This document shows, in pieces, positions 51,823-59,851 of a stretch of DNA of 64,000 nt. The position numbers and the translations under genes are program-made. Position 1 is the first letter of the stretch; every line of letters begins with the position of its first letter. Source of the DNA: Paenibacillus sp. MAHUQ-63 (GTDB lineage Bacteria; Bacillota; Bacilli; Paenibacillales; NBRC-103111); NCBI RefSeq assembly GCF_028765165.1, contig NZ_JARADB010000001.1, positions 1,550,001 to 1,614,000 on the forward strand, given 5' to 3'. The notes under the pieces were generated by a model. It saw only the letters and a list, made by a program, of their open reading frames with translations. It was not told the DNA's origin and did no database searches.

Positions 51823-52308
51823 TTATACCGGGTCTAGCTGCACCGACGCTTGCTTGCCGCTGAGCTGGATGCCCGTTTGCTTGCGTCCGTATGCGCTCAA
51901 GTCCCGTATGAGCGACTCCAGGAGTTCCTTCGCTTTGGCGCCTTCTTTGCCCGATATTTTTACTACGAACTGGACGGCATCGCCGCCTTGAAGAATCCGC
52001 TGCGCCTGACCGAGCTTCGTATCCAGGTCGTGATCCTCGATCTGCGGCGTCAGACGCAGCTCCTTAACCTTAGGCCCCTGCTCCCGCTTGCGGGCTTGCT
52101 GCTTCTCGGCTAGCGCTTCCTGCTTCGCCTGCCCCGAGCCGATCAGCCTGCAAGGCGGCGGCGAGCTCATCAGCGACGTACAGACCAGATCGACCTTGAG
52201 CTGTTTCGCCAATTGCAGCGCTTCTTTCGTGGACATGACGCCTAAGTCTTCACCGTCCATACCGGTGAGTTGAACTTCGGAGGCTTTGATTTTGTCATTC
52301 TTAATCAT
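51823..52308 (-). CDS. Translation initiation factor IF-3-like paralogue
   Basis: A 161-residue protein with both IF-3 domains: N-terminal KIKASEVQLTGMDGEDLGVM and STKEALQLAKQLKVDLV, a basic linker (KQEALAEKQQARKREQ), and a C-terminal KELRLTPQIEDHDLDTKLGQ followed by the ILQGGDAVQF strand. It departs from standard IF-3 where the conserved VCRIMDYGKFKYE is replaced by CRLIGSGQAKQEAL, and it stands alone rather than with rpmI and rplT. It is therefore likely a second, divergent IF-3, perhaps used under stress (inference). AGGTG lies 10 bases before the ATG. Confidence 0.8.
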   Translation of the reverse strand: MIKNDKIKASEVQLTGMDGEDLGVMSTKEALQLAKQLKVDLVCTSLMSSPPPCRLIGSGQAKQEALAEKQQARKREQGPKVKELRLTPQIEDHDLDTKLGQAQRILQGGDAVQFVVKISGKEGAKAKELLESLIRDLSAYGRKQTGIQLSGKQASVQLDPV

Positions 52309-52394
52309 TGTGATTGCACCTGAACTTTCGTTATAATGAACCCATCTGTATGATAAAGCTGATTAGGCCGTTTGAAGGAGATGTCTGACCTCGT

Positions 52395-52697
52395 ATGAAT
52401 AGAAAACAACTGGAAGAACAAATGATTGAAAATTATAAGCGCGAGGAACATATGATGATTCTCGTCTTTGCCCAGTGGTGCATTAACCATGATCTGGATC
52501 CCGCTGCGCTGTATCATTCCGCTTATCCGGAGCAGCCCAACAATGCCGCCCTGCAGCAGGCGCTTGATCTGACTGTGCCCAAAGAGGAGGCCGGTGATGT
52601 CCAAGATGCCACCGTCCTGGGCGTTCTCTCTCTCTTCGGTAACGAAGAGCTTGCCTTTGTTGTCACACAGGAGATCGAGAAACGAAACAAACGGTAG
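52395..52697 (+). CDS. Conserved-looking hypothetical protein
   Basis: A 100-residue acidic, helical protein with no recognised family. It starts NRKQLEEQMIENYKREEHMM and has two Cys-poor helices and a C-terminal EELAFVVTQEIEKRNKR. GAAGGAG lies about 14 bases before the ATG, a little far. It is divergent from the IF-3 paralogue (86 bases apart) and convergent with the luciferase-like gene. Codon use looks coding; the function is unknown. Confidence 0.65.
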   Translation: MNRKQLEEQMIENYKREEHMMILVFAQWCINHDLDPAALYHSAYPEQPNNAALQQALDLTVPKEEAGDVQDATVLGVLSLFGNEELAFVVTQEIEKRNKR

Positions 52698-52726
52698 CGT
52701 TAATATGGCGAATGTGCTCGTCGTGC

Positions 52727-53737
52727 CTAGGTCAGGCCGAAGGCGTCAGCCAGCAGCTCGATGGTCCGCAGCCTCGTCTCCAGCCTATAGCCGCCTGTGA
52801 CGACCATGACTTCATCGACTTGATAGCTGTCGGCCAAATTCAACAACTGCTCCCTGACCTGTCCCGGATCGCCGATAATCATCCGCGACCGATTGTCCCT
52901 GATCCGGGTCTGGTCCCAATCGGAGTACACATATGCAGCCGCTTCCTCAGGCGATTTCACTCCGGTGAATTCGCCTTTTTCCATTTGCAGAATGCGCAAA
53001 TCGATCGAAGTAGCGAGCACTTCGGCTTCTGCCTGCGTATCGGCGCAGAGCACATAGATGCACACCGTCGCTTGCGGTACGACGTTGAGCGCGGACGGCT
53101 TGAATGAGCTGCGGTAGCTGCGCACCGCATGCTGTCCGCCCGCTCCGTTGATGAAGTGCGCGAAGCAGAACGCTGCGCCTGCCTGCGAGGCGTACACCCC
53201 GCTCTGTCCGGTGGAGCCGAGCAGCCATACCTGGGGCACTCCCTCTACCAAGGGGGTCGCGCGGATGCCCTCGAACACGTGCCCGGGTTCCAACGAGTCG
53301 GTGAGGAACCCGAGCAGGTCCGTGACTTGCGCCGGGAACCGCTCAAGTCCCTCGAACAGATCGGCGCCGACGCCCCGCAGCGCCTTGGCCGTGTGCGGCG
53401 TGCCGCCCGGCGCGCGGCCGATGCCCAGGTCGATGCGCCCCGGGTAAAGCGCTTCGAGCATGCGGAAATTTTCCGAGACCTTGTAGGCGCTGTAATGCGG
53501 CAGAAGCACGCCGCCGGACCCGAGGCGAATGCGGCTGGTGCGGGCCGCCAAGGTTGACAACAATACCTCCGGCGAAGAGCCGGCAAGGCCGACCGAATTG
53601 TGATGCTCCGACACCCAGAATCTCGTGTAGCCTAGGCGGTCAGCCGCCTGCGCCAGCTGAATCGTCTGCCGGAGCGCTTCGCTATGTGTAAAACCGGAAG
53701 ATACCGGTGACTGATCAAGAATACTTAATTTCAGCAT
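52727..53737 (-). CDS. Luciferase-like (LLM) flavin oxidoreductase
   Basis: A 336-residue TIM-barrel protein of the bacterial luciferase-like monooxygenase family that uses reduced FMN or F420. N-terminal LSILDQSPVSSGFTHSEAL, RFWVSEHHNSVGLAGSSPEV, RLGSGGVLLPHYSAYKVSE and GRIDLGIGRAPGG are hallmark segments of the MsnO8/YwcH-like subfamily. The start at 53737 follows GAAGGG; earlier in-frame ATGs have no ribosome binding site. It is a single gene. The substrate is unknown. Confidence 0.9.
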   Translation of the reverse strand: MLKLSILDQSPVSSGFTHSEALRQTIQLAQAADRLGYTRFWVSEHHNSVGLAGSSPEVLLSTLAARTSRIRLGSGGVLLPHYSAYKVSENFRMLEALYPGRIDLGIGRAPGGTPHTAKALRGVGADLFEGLERFPAQVTDLLGFLTDSLEPGHVFEGIRATPLVEGVPQVWLLGSTGQSGVYASQAGAAFCFAHFINGAGGQHAVRSYRSSFKPSALNVVPQATVCIYVLCADTQAEAEVLATSIDLRILQMEKGEFTGVKSPEEAAAYVYSDWDQTRIRDNRSRMIIGDPGQVREQLLNLADSYQVDEVMVVTGGYRLETRLRTIELLADAFGLT

Positions 53738-53808
53738 AGTCATCCCTTCTTTCTGAGTCATCTGCCGATGATCTTGATTATACAACGTCCCGGATACAAA
53801 AGAAAAAA

Positions 53809-53836
53809 AGGACGAACCCCTTGAAGGCGTTGTCCT
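53809..53836 (-). terminator. Terminator of PAP2 gene
   Basis: AGGACGAAC pairs with GTTGTCCT, and on the minus strand TTTTTTTC follows. It lies 72 bases after the PAP2 stop. Confidence 0.85.
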
Positions 53837-53907
53837 CGATTACGACATAGATCTGCAATTACTACAAGTGTATGGCTCCGGCTTAACTTTATGCCATTCT
53901 TTTTCCA

Positions 53908-54618
53908 CTATGCTGGCAAATTGGGATTGGAATTGGAACGATCCACACCTGGGGTGGCATTCGTTCTGCGGTCGCGAATACGCTGTACCGTCATGATACA
54001 TCCGATGAACCCGGCGCCGCCGACAGCAAATCCAGCCAACACGTCGCTTGGATAATGCACGCCCAAGTAAATGCGGCTCAGTCCGATGCAGACGACCAGT
54101 ACGGCTGTCGCAGCTGGAATCAGCCAGGCCGCCTTGAAGCGCTCGCGCACAGCCAGCCAGAACAAATAGCCGATCAGCCCGTAGAATAAACTCGACACCA
54201 TCCCGTGTCCGCTCGGGAAGCTGAAGCCCGTTTCCTCGATCAGCCAAGGGCCTGGCGGGCGCTCTCTGCCGAACGCATATTTGAGCGCGGTGTTCAGTCC
54301 CCACGCCGTCAATACGCCGACAAGCAGCACGAGCGTCTCGCCTCTTTGTTTCAGCTTGAACAGCAAGATCAATGCCACGACGACGAAAACGGCGAATTCC
54401 GCTTTGCTTTTCCCCAGCACCGTAATCCCTTTGGCTACCGGCGTGAGCCCGTCGCTTCTTAAAGACTGGACAACGCGCCCTAGCGTCATATCGAAGACCT
54501 GCAGCCAACCGGACGATAAACTTAAAGCGATTACCACAAATACAATGAGCAGCGCACAGATCGCCACCATCGCACCGGTTCCCCAAACCGCATTTCTGTA
54601 CGAAGATTTCCCCTGCAT
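53908..54618 (-). CDS. PAP2 superfamily membrane phosphatase
   Basis: A 236-residue membrane protein with six helices and the three-part phosphatase signature: KYAFGRERP (K-x6-RP), FSFPSGHGM (PSGH), and SRIYLGVHYPSD (SR-x5-H-x3-D), with His and Arg for catalysis. PAP2 enzymes dephosphorylate lipid phosphates such as undecaprenyl pyrophosphate or phosphatidate at the outer membrane face. The ATG at 54618 follows GGGGGAG; an upstream in-frame TTG at 54636 would lie within that element. It is next to the TVP38 gene (34 bases), so co-transcription is likely. Confidence 0.92.
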   Translation of the reverse strand: MQGKSSYRNAVWGTGAMVAICALLIVFVVIALSLSSGWLQVFDMTLGRVVQSLRSDGLTPVAKGITVLGKSKAEFAVFVVVALILLFKLKQRGETLVLLVGVLTAWGLNTALKYAFGRERPPGPWLIEETGFSFPSGHGMVSSLFYGLIGYLFWLAVRERFKAAWLIPAATAVLVVCIGLSRIYLGVHYPSDVLAGFAVGGAGFIGCIMTVQRIRDRRTNATPGVDRSNSNPNLPA

Positions 54619-54652
54619 GACCGAACTCTCCCCCAATTAATATCTTTTGCAG

Positions 54653-55318
54653 CTACGCCCGTTTACGGGCTCTTACAGCTTGCATTCGCTTAATAAGCAG
54701 CGGAACGAGCGCAAACACCGCATACATCCCGACAGCTGCGTAAAACTTGCCTGAACCGATATCCTGCAGCGACGCACCGAATACGTTATACACCACAGCA
54801 CCGGGAATTATACCAATCAGCGTTCCCCATGTATAGTCCCAAAAACGAATTTTGGACAGTCCAGCCCCATAGCTAACACCGTCAAACGGGAAAAACGGCA
54901 TCAGACGCATGTACAACACGACCATAAAGCCTCTCTCTTCAGCCTTTTGATCGAACGACTGCAGCTTCTTATTGCGCAAAATATGCTGAAAGCCATGACG
55001 CCCCCATTTTCTCGTGATATAAAAAGAAAGCAGCGCCCCGGCGCCGGCCCCAATAATATCGTAGATCGTCCCCCAGAAAGCTCCGAATACATAACCGCCA
55101 TACAGCGTTAGCGGCGTTGCCGGAAACAAAACGAGCGGGCGCAGCGTGTACACAACAATGTACAACAACCCGCCGAGCGGACCCGACTCCCGCAGCCACT
55201 CCGTCAGCCGGCTTAAATCCATATGCTTCAAAATACCTGTACACTGCAGCACGAGCAAACCCGCGCCGGCGGCCAGAAACCATCCTATCAATAACCAAAG
55301 CGACTTCGAGCGCGCCAT
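54653..55318 (-). CDS. TVP38/TMEM64 family (DedA-like) membrane protein
   Basis: A 221-residue protein with five to six hydrophobic segments and the VTT/SNARE-associated domain signature: YIVVYTLRPLVLFPATPLTL, GAFWGTIYDIIGAGAGALLS, and FPFDGVSYGAGLSKIRFWDY with GxxxG-like packing. Family members act as lipid scramblases or flippases, including undecaprenyl phosphate recycling. The neighbouring PAP2 phosphatase would act on the same class of lipid carrier, supporting a joint envelope-lipid role (inference). The ATG at 55318 has GGAGGAGGG before it. Confidence 0.9.
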   Translation of the reverse strand: MARSKSLWLLIGWFLAAGAGLLVLQCTGILKHMDLSRLTEWLRESGPLGGLLYIVVYTLRPLVLFPATPLTLYGGYVFGAFWGTIYDIIGAGAGALLSFYITRKWGRHGFQHILRNKKLQSFDQKAEERGFMVVLYMRLMPFFPFDGVSYGAGLSKIRFWDYTWGTLIGIIPGAVVYNVFGASLQDIGSGKFYAAVGMYAVFALVPLLIKRMQAVRARKRA

Positions 55319-55480
55319 GGGTTCCCTCCTCCAAGCATTGCCAATGTCTCTCATCTGCTCTCCATCTTACAAAACACCGGAAGCAATATCAAATGTGAGC
55401 TAGGGCATCCAGACGGGCTTCTGGACCGCACTCGTCTCCAATCGTCCGCCGCACTGCTACTGCATTGGCTGCTACCCCCG

Positions 55481-55680
55481 TAAACTCAAATGCAAATGAG
55501 TCTATAGGCGCAACCTCACATTCCTTGCCCAACCCACTGCGCTGCCACCAATGGTTACGGTTAGGGCGCTCATTGACGCATCGTATCGTTGGTTTGCTTT
55601 TTCTGTGGTATCTACACTGGCGCTACCCTCGCGTATCCGGATTGAGTGAACTTAAATGCAAATGATCTATAGGCACCTCC
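55481..55680 (+). repeat. Two-copy TCAAATGCAAATGA-type repeat
   Basis: ACT(C/T)AAATGCAAATGA followed by TCTATAGGC occurs at 55484-55510 and 55651-55675, 168 bases apart. Both copies are preceded at slightly different distances by GCTACCC(C/T)CG, so a longer unit seems to have been duplicated and then gained indels. Confidence 0.8.
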
Positions 55681-55788
55681 ATTTGAAGCTGCTCTGTTTT
55701 CGTTAGAGGCATTAATGTTTAAACTCGTTAATTCTGTAATATGTACAAAGGAGAAATGCGGAGACCTTAAGACGCATAAGTTGTAGCT

Positions 55789-56166
55789 GAGCCGACGGGA
55801 TAGTGCTCCAAGACTTCAGGTGCGTGACCGACTGGAGGCTGGACCAAGCTGTACCGGAAGTTAGCGGGAGACTGTTCTGAGCCGACGGGATAGTGGCCCA
55901 AGACTTCGGGCGCCTGACCGACTGAAGGCTGGAACAAAGCGGTACCGGAAGTTAGCAGGAAGATGCCTGAGCCAACGGGATAGTGGCCCAAGACTTCGGG
56001 TGCGTGACCGACTGGAGGATGGACCAAGCGGTATCGGAACTAAGCGGGTAGCTGCCTGAGCCAACGGGATAGTGGCCCAAGACTTCGGGCATCTGACCGA
56101 CTGAAGGCTGGACCAAAGCGGTACCGGAAGTTAGCAGGAAGATGCCTGAGCCGACGGGATAGTGCC
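55789..56166. repeat. 90-bp tandem repeat, 4.2 copies
   Basis: Units begin at 55789, 55879, 55969, 56058 and 56148 (last one partial) with GAGCC(G/A)ACGGGATAGTG. Three full units are 90 bases and one is 89. On the minus strand each 90-bp unit is fully open and spells a 30-residue pattern with GHYPVGSG and QPSVG; the 89-bp unit breaks the frame. Alternate units (2 and 4) resemble each other more than their neighbours, suggesting an earlier 180-bp duplication. Confidence 0.95.
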
Positions 56167-56178
56167 ACAACAACAAAA

Positions 56179-56210
56179 TAGACCGCAAGGAACAATCCCC
56201 TGACGGTCTA
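56179..56210 (-). terminator. Terminator of SEC-C gene
   Basis: TAGACCG pairs with CGGTCTA, 41 bases past the stop, followed on the minus strand by TTTTGTTG. Confidence 0.72.
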
Positions 56211-56250
56211 CTCGGTTAAACGTGTTGCTCCAGTACTTCACGCCGTTATA

Positions 56251-57414
56251 TTAACTTGCGCAGCATTTCTTGAACTTTTTGCCGCTGCCGCACGGGCAGG
56301 GATCGTTCCGGCCAATCTTCGTCCGCGTTCTCATATCGATGACATCCGCTTGCGCGGGAGCTTGCTGCATAACACCCGCCGGCTTGATTGCCGCAGAGAG
56401 CTCGCTAGGCGAGTAGCCCTTAAGGGCCCACATACGCGTCCCGTTGTTGAGTGCTGCAATGCAGCTCATGAAGCCTCTGGTCAACTCCAGATCATCGATT
56501 TCAAGCTGCTGCTGGAGGGATTGAAGTATGACACCTGCGGCAGCGCCATTACGAATTTGATCCACACAATCCTCTACGATCAAATCAGCATCCTCAAATC
56601 CGACGGAGTAGTTCTTGCGGATAAAATCGATAAAAGCTTTGTGCACCTGGTTCCGGTCAACAAATCCAGGCTCTCCCGCAGCAAGCAGCTGGCTTTTGGT
56701 AAAAGGATACAACGAGATGCTAAGTCTGGATTCCTGCTCCAACTGCACTTGCTTCGGATTGATCAACTCAATGTTGTGATAGCCTTTGGAATCGGGCACG
56801 ATTTGCTGATAGAAAGGAATGGCTTCCTTAATAACCGTCAAGTATTCGCTCACTTGTACGTCAGATCCCATATGCTGTTTGACAAGGTTCAACATTTCAT
56901 CTTCGTTCAGCCGCCCGTAGTAAAACAGCATGCCGCTCGTCAGCTTGATCCATTCCGCGTTCCTTTTGAACTTCTCACGATAGGCATTGACGTCCAGCTT
57001 CTGAAAGCTATGAAGCACTTCCTGCGGCATAGCCAACGTAAACTTCCCCTTGTGAATACCGGCAAACAGCAGCCCTCTGCTCTCAAAATAATGCAGCTGA
57101 AAGAAGTCTATCGGCGTGTGAGAGACGCCTCCGCGTCCGGCAACCTGTTTCAAAATCTGATAACGGGTCTCGTCCATTTTATGAAGCAGAACTGGCAGCG
57201 CATCCGGAATATGCCTTTCCAACGCAATCGCCAAATCTTGTTTTTTCAGTGAGCTTACGCCTTTAATCTCCAAATTCGTACGGATTTCCGTTAATTCGCC
57301 CTTCGATAATCGAACAAGACGGTCAGCGAGTGAAAGCGGAACTGTCATTTCGGGATAAAATCCCCCCCCTACAGCAGCCTCATTCTGATGTTTTGCGCTC
57401 TGGCGCTTGTCCAT
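56251..57414 (-). CDS. SEC-C zinc-motif protein of unknown function
   Basis: A 387-residue soluble protein. The last 20 residues are a SEC-C zinc-binding motif (GRNDPCPCGSGKKFKKCC), which also ends SecA and many unrelated proteins. The rest is helical, with an N-terminal SAP/Rho-N-like stretch (LSKGELTEIRTNLEIKGVSS, then LKKQDLAIAL, about 35-70) that could bind nucleic acid. No enzyme motif is evident. In-frame ATGs at 57423 and 57414 both follow AAAGG; 57414 is better spaced. The frame is open to 57477. The gene is monocistronic. Confidence 0.78.
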   Translation of the reverse strand: MDKRQSAKHQNEAAVGGGFYPEMTVPLSLADRLVRLSKGELTEIRTNLEIKGVSSLKKQDLAIALERHIPDALPVLLHKMDETRYQILKQVAGRGGVSHTPIDFFQLHYFESRGLLFAGIHKGKFTLAMPQEVLHSFQKLDVNAYREKFKRNAEWIKLTSGMLFYYGRLNEDEMLNLVKQHMGSDVQVSEYLTVIKEAIPFYQQIVPDSKGYHNIELINPKQVQLEQESRLSISLYPFTKSQLLAAGEPGFVDRNQVHKAFIDFIRKNYSVGFEDADLIVEDCVDQIRNGAAAGVILQSLQQQLEIDDLELTRGFMSCIAALNNGTRMWALKGYSPSELSAAIKPAGVMQQAPAQADVIDMRTRTKIGRNDPCPCGSGKKFKKCCAS

Positions 57415-57543
57415 TTCCTTCATCCTTTCCAACAAGAAAAACATTTGCATCTTCAATTTGCTCCATACATTGTACAATTTATCCGCCGTTTGGGATAGAG
57501 TTTCCCACTAGTTTCCATCAACGTTACCGATTTAGCCATAAAA

Positions 57544-57574
57544 AGGCACCTGCCAGTTCATCTGGCAGGTGCCT
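57544..57574 (-). terminator. Terminator of hut operon
   Basis: A perfect 13-bp stem (AGGCACCTGCCAG) with a 5-base loop lies 5 bases past the hutG stop and is followed by TTTTT on the minus strand. Confidence 0.92.
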
Positions 57575-57579
57575 CTTTC

Positions 57580-58548
57580 CTACACCGGACGCAGGGCAAC
57601 GCCGGCCAAAAAGCTGAGCATGAACTGCACCGCAAGCCGTGAAGTGACATTCCGCACATCGACGGTCGGATCGATGCAGACCATATCCAGCCCTTGTACT
57701 TGCGGCAGCGCTCCAAGTCGGTGCAGCGCATCCATGGCATCCCACGGATGCATGCCCCCGGTGCCGATGGCGGGACAGCCAGGCGCATAAGCCTGATCGA
57801 TGACGTCCACGTCGAAGCTCACATAGAGCGCATCCGTCTCCTGTCCGGCAAGCGCAAGCGCTTGGTCCAGCACGGCATCGATGCCCATGCGTCTGACATC
57901 CCGTGAGGTGAAGACATGCACGCCTTGGTTTATCACATACTCGTGGTACGGCTTCGAGTTCATGAACCCGCGAATGCCAATCTGTACGATGTGCCGGCCT
58001 TGCACGACACCTGACTCCAGAATGCCCCGAAACGGCGTGCCGTTCGTCGCCCCGCCATCCTCGAAATTGCGCACATCATGGTGTGCGTCAAAGTGGATGA
58101 TACCGACATTGCGCCCGGGATAGCGGTCTGCGAAAGCTTTGAGCGACGGACAGCTCGTCGAATGATCGCCGCCGACGATGATCGGGATCAGCGCAGGCTG
58201 CTTCCGATACAGCGCGCGCAGGCTTTCCTCGATGCGGCGGTGGCATTCTGCGATGTCGGTGACATGCATCTGGATGTCGCCAAAATCCCGGACGGCCAAA
58301 TCCTGCAAATCGACTCCGTACTCCAACGAGTACGTCGTGAAAGATTTGAACGCCGCCCGTATGGAGGCCGGCGTCGCGGAAGCGCCGGAGTGGGAGATCG
58401 ACGACTTCGAGAGCGGAACGCCGATGATGCCGGCAAGCAGCGGCTCGCTGCCGTCCCACTGGCGGAGCCAATGAGCGACTTTCGTCTCCATCCGATCGCG
58501 GAAGGCGGCTTGGTCGGGCGCCCGGAGATAGGGAATGTCCTGGCTCAT
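57580..58548 (-). CDS. hutG: Formimidoylglutamase
   Basis: A 322-residue ureohydrolase-fold Mn2+ enzyme that splits N-formimidoyl-L-glutamate into glutamate and formamide, the last step of histidine use. Metal-ligand motifs are IVGGDHSTS (about 128-136), IHFDAHHDV (about 152-160) and SFDVDVIDQAYAPG (about 245). Agmatinase and arginase share these motifs; the hut context decides the assignment. It overlaps the hutI stop by four bases (58545-58548) and ends the operon. Confidence 0.93.
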   Translation of the reverse strand: MSQDIPYLRAPDQAAFRDRMETKVAHWLRQWDGSEPLLAGIIGVPLSKSSISHSGASATPASIRAAFKSFTTYSLEYGVDLQDLAVRDFGDIQMHVTDIAECHRRIEESLRALYRKQPALIPIIVGGDHSTSCPSLKAFADRYPGRNVGIIHFDAHHDVRNFEDGGATNGTPFRGILESGVVQGRHIVQIGIRGFMNSKPYHEYVINQGVHVFTSRDVRRMGIDAVLDQALALAGQETDALYVSFDVDVIDQAYAPGCPAIGTGGMHPWDAMDALHRLGALPQVQGLDMVCIDPTVDVRNVTSRLAVQFMLSFLAGVALRPV

Positions 58549-59837
58549 TCTACCGCCTCCTTATCCGTCAGCGAACGGTTCCACACGACGACTTTTCCGT
58601 TCTTCACAACGCCGAACGTGTGATTAATACCGAAATGGTACGGCAAATAGGCGATATTCGGTGCGTCGAAGATGGCGAGATCCGCTCTTTTGCCGATCTC
58701 GATGGAGCCGATCTCGTCACCGCGGCCCAACGCATTCGCTGCGTTGAGGGTGCAGGCGGTTATGATTTCCTCTGGGGTCATTTTCAAGTTAAGCGACGCC
58801 AGCATCATAATGAGTTGGATCGACTCGGTCGGACAAGAGCCAGGGTTATAGTCTGTGGACAGAGCCACCGGCAGCCCGTAAGTGTCGATCATGTCACGTG
58901 CACGCGCGTGCGAAAGCAACCCGAGATTGAACGAAGTACCCGGCAGCAGCACCGGCACGACACCGCTTGCCCGAAGCGCCGCAAGCCCTTGGTCTGTAGC
59001 GACGAGCAAGTGCTCGGCAGATATCGCTCCCACCTCGGCGGCGAGCTCGGCTCCGCCGAGCGGGACAATTTCGTCGGCATGGATTTTGGCACGCAGTCCA
59101 AGCCGCAGGGCGGCCGTCAGTATCCGGCGTGACTGATCCACCGAGAAAACGCCCTCCTCGCAAAACACATCGCAGAACTCCGCAAGCCCCGCTTCCGCTA
59201 CCTGTGGGAGCATATCCTCCACGATGTGGTCCACGAACGCTTCGGTCCGCCCTTTGAACTCGGGCGGGACGGCATGCGCTCCCATGAAGGTCGGCACCAC
59301 GTCGACGGGATGCGAGCTCCGCAAGCGCTGCGCAACGCGCAATTGCTTCATCTCATCCTCCACGGTAAGGCCATATCCGCTCTTCGCTTCAACGGTTGTG
59401 ACTCCGTTCAGCAGCATCTCATCGAGGCTGCGCCGCGCCTTGTGGTACAGTTCACTCTCGCCGGCAGCCCGGGTAACTTTCACGGTACTCAGAATGCCCC
59501 CGCCCTGCGCCAAAATATCCAAATAAGGCACGCCGGACCGTTTCAGCGCCAGCTCGTGCTCACGCGAGCCTCCGTGCACCAGATGCGTATGGGGGTCGAC
59601 GAGGCCGGGAGTGACCAAGCGCCCGCCGGCATCGATCGTCTCGGCAATGGCGACCCCTTCAAGGCTCTGCCAAACCTCTTGGGCTGGGCCGAACCATGCG
59701 ATACGCCCTTGGCGTATGGCAATTGCCGCATCTTCGATCTCACGTATTTCCTTCATCGTCTGTCCGCAACGCGGCGCATTGCCCGGCGGTGTGACCAAGC
59801 GCCCGATGCCTGTGATAAGCAGATCAATCCGTTCCAT
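58545..59837 (-). CDS. hutI: Imidazolonepropionase
   Basis: A 430-residue amidohydrolase that opens the ring of 4-imidazolone-5-propanoate to N-formimidoyl-L-glutamate. The metal-binding motif DPHTHLVHGG lies near residue 77, the second His is in KIHADEI (about 250), and the catalytic Asp is in STDYNPGS (about 325). GGAGG precedes the ATG by 6 bases. It lies 14 bases after hutU and overlaps hutG by four bases. Confidence 0.96.
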   Translation of the reverse strand: MERIDLLITGIGRLVTPPGNAPRCGQTMKEIREIEDAAIAIRQGRIAWFGPAQEVWQSLEGVAIAETIDAGGRLVTPGLVDPHTHLVHGGSREHELALKRSGVPYLDILAQGGGILSTVKVTRAAGESELYHKARRSLDEMLLNGVTTVEAKSGYGLTVEDEMKQLRVAQRLRSSHPVDVVPTFMGAHAVPPEFKGRTEAFVDHIVEDMLPQVAEAGLAEFCDVFCEEGVFSVDQSRRILTAALRLGLRAKIHADEIVPLGGAELAAEVGAISAEHLLVATDQGLAALRASGVVPVLLPGTSFNLGLLSHARARDMIDTYGLPVALSTDYNPGSCPTESIQLIMMLASLNLKMTPEEIITACTLNAANALGRGDEIGSIEIGKRADLAIFDAPNIAYLPYHFGINHTFGVVKNGKVVVWNRSLTDKEAVE

Positions 59838-59851
59838 CGTAAGCCTCCTTC

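Larger units (their letters stand above)
55319..56250. other. Gene-poor repeat-bearing region
   Basis: 932 bases hold no convincing gene. They contain a twofold dispersed repeat (55481-55680), a fourfold 90-bp tandem repeat (55789-56166) and a terminator for the SEC-C gene. Minus-strand frames across the tandem repeat are open but short and lack ribosome binding sites. Confidence 0.78.

Noticed and set aside
53840..54586. Second minus-strand frame overlapping PAP2
   Set aside because: It is Arg/Cys-rich and lacks motifs; the PAP2 frame has the complete phosphatase signature and a ribosome binding site.
55789..56166. CRISPR array
   Set aside because: The whole 90-bp unit repeats; there are no unique spacers between short repeats, and no cas genes are in the window.
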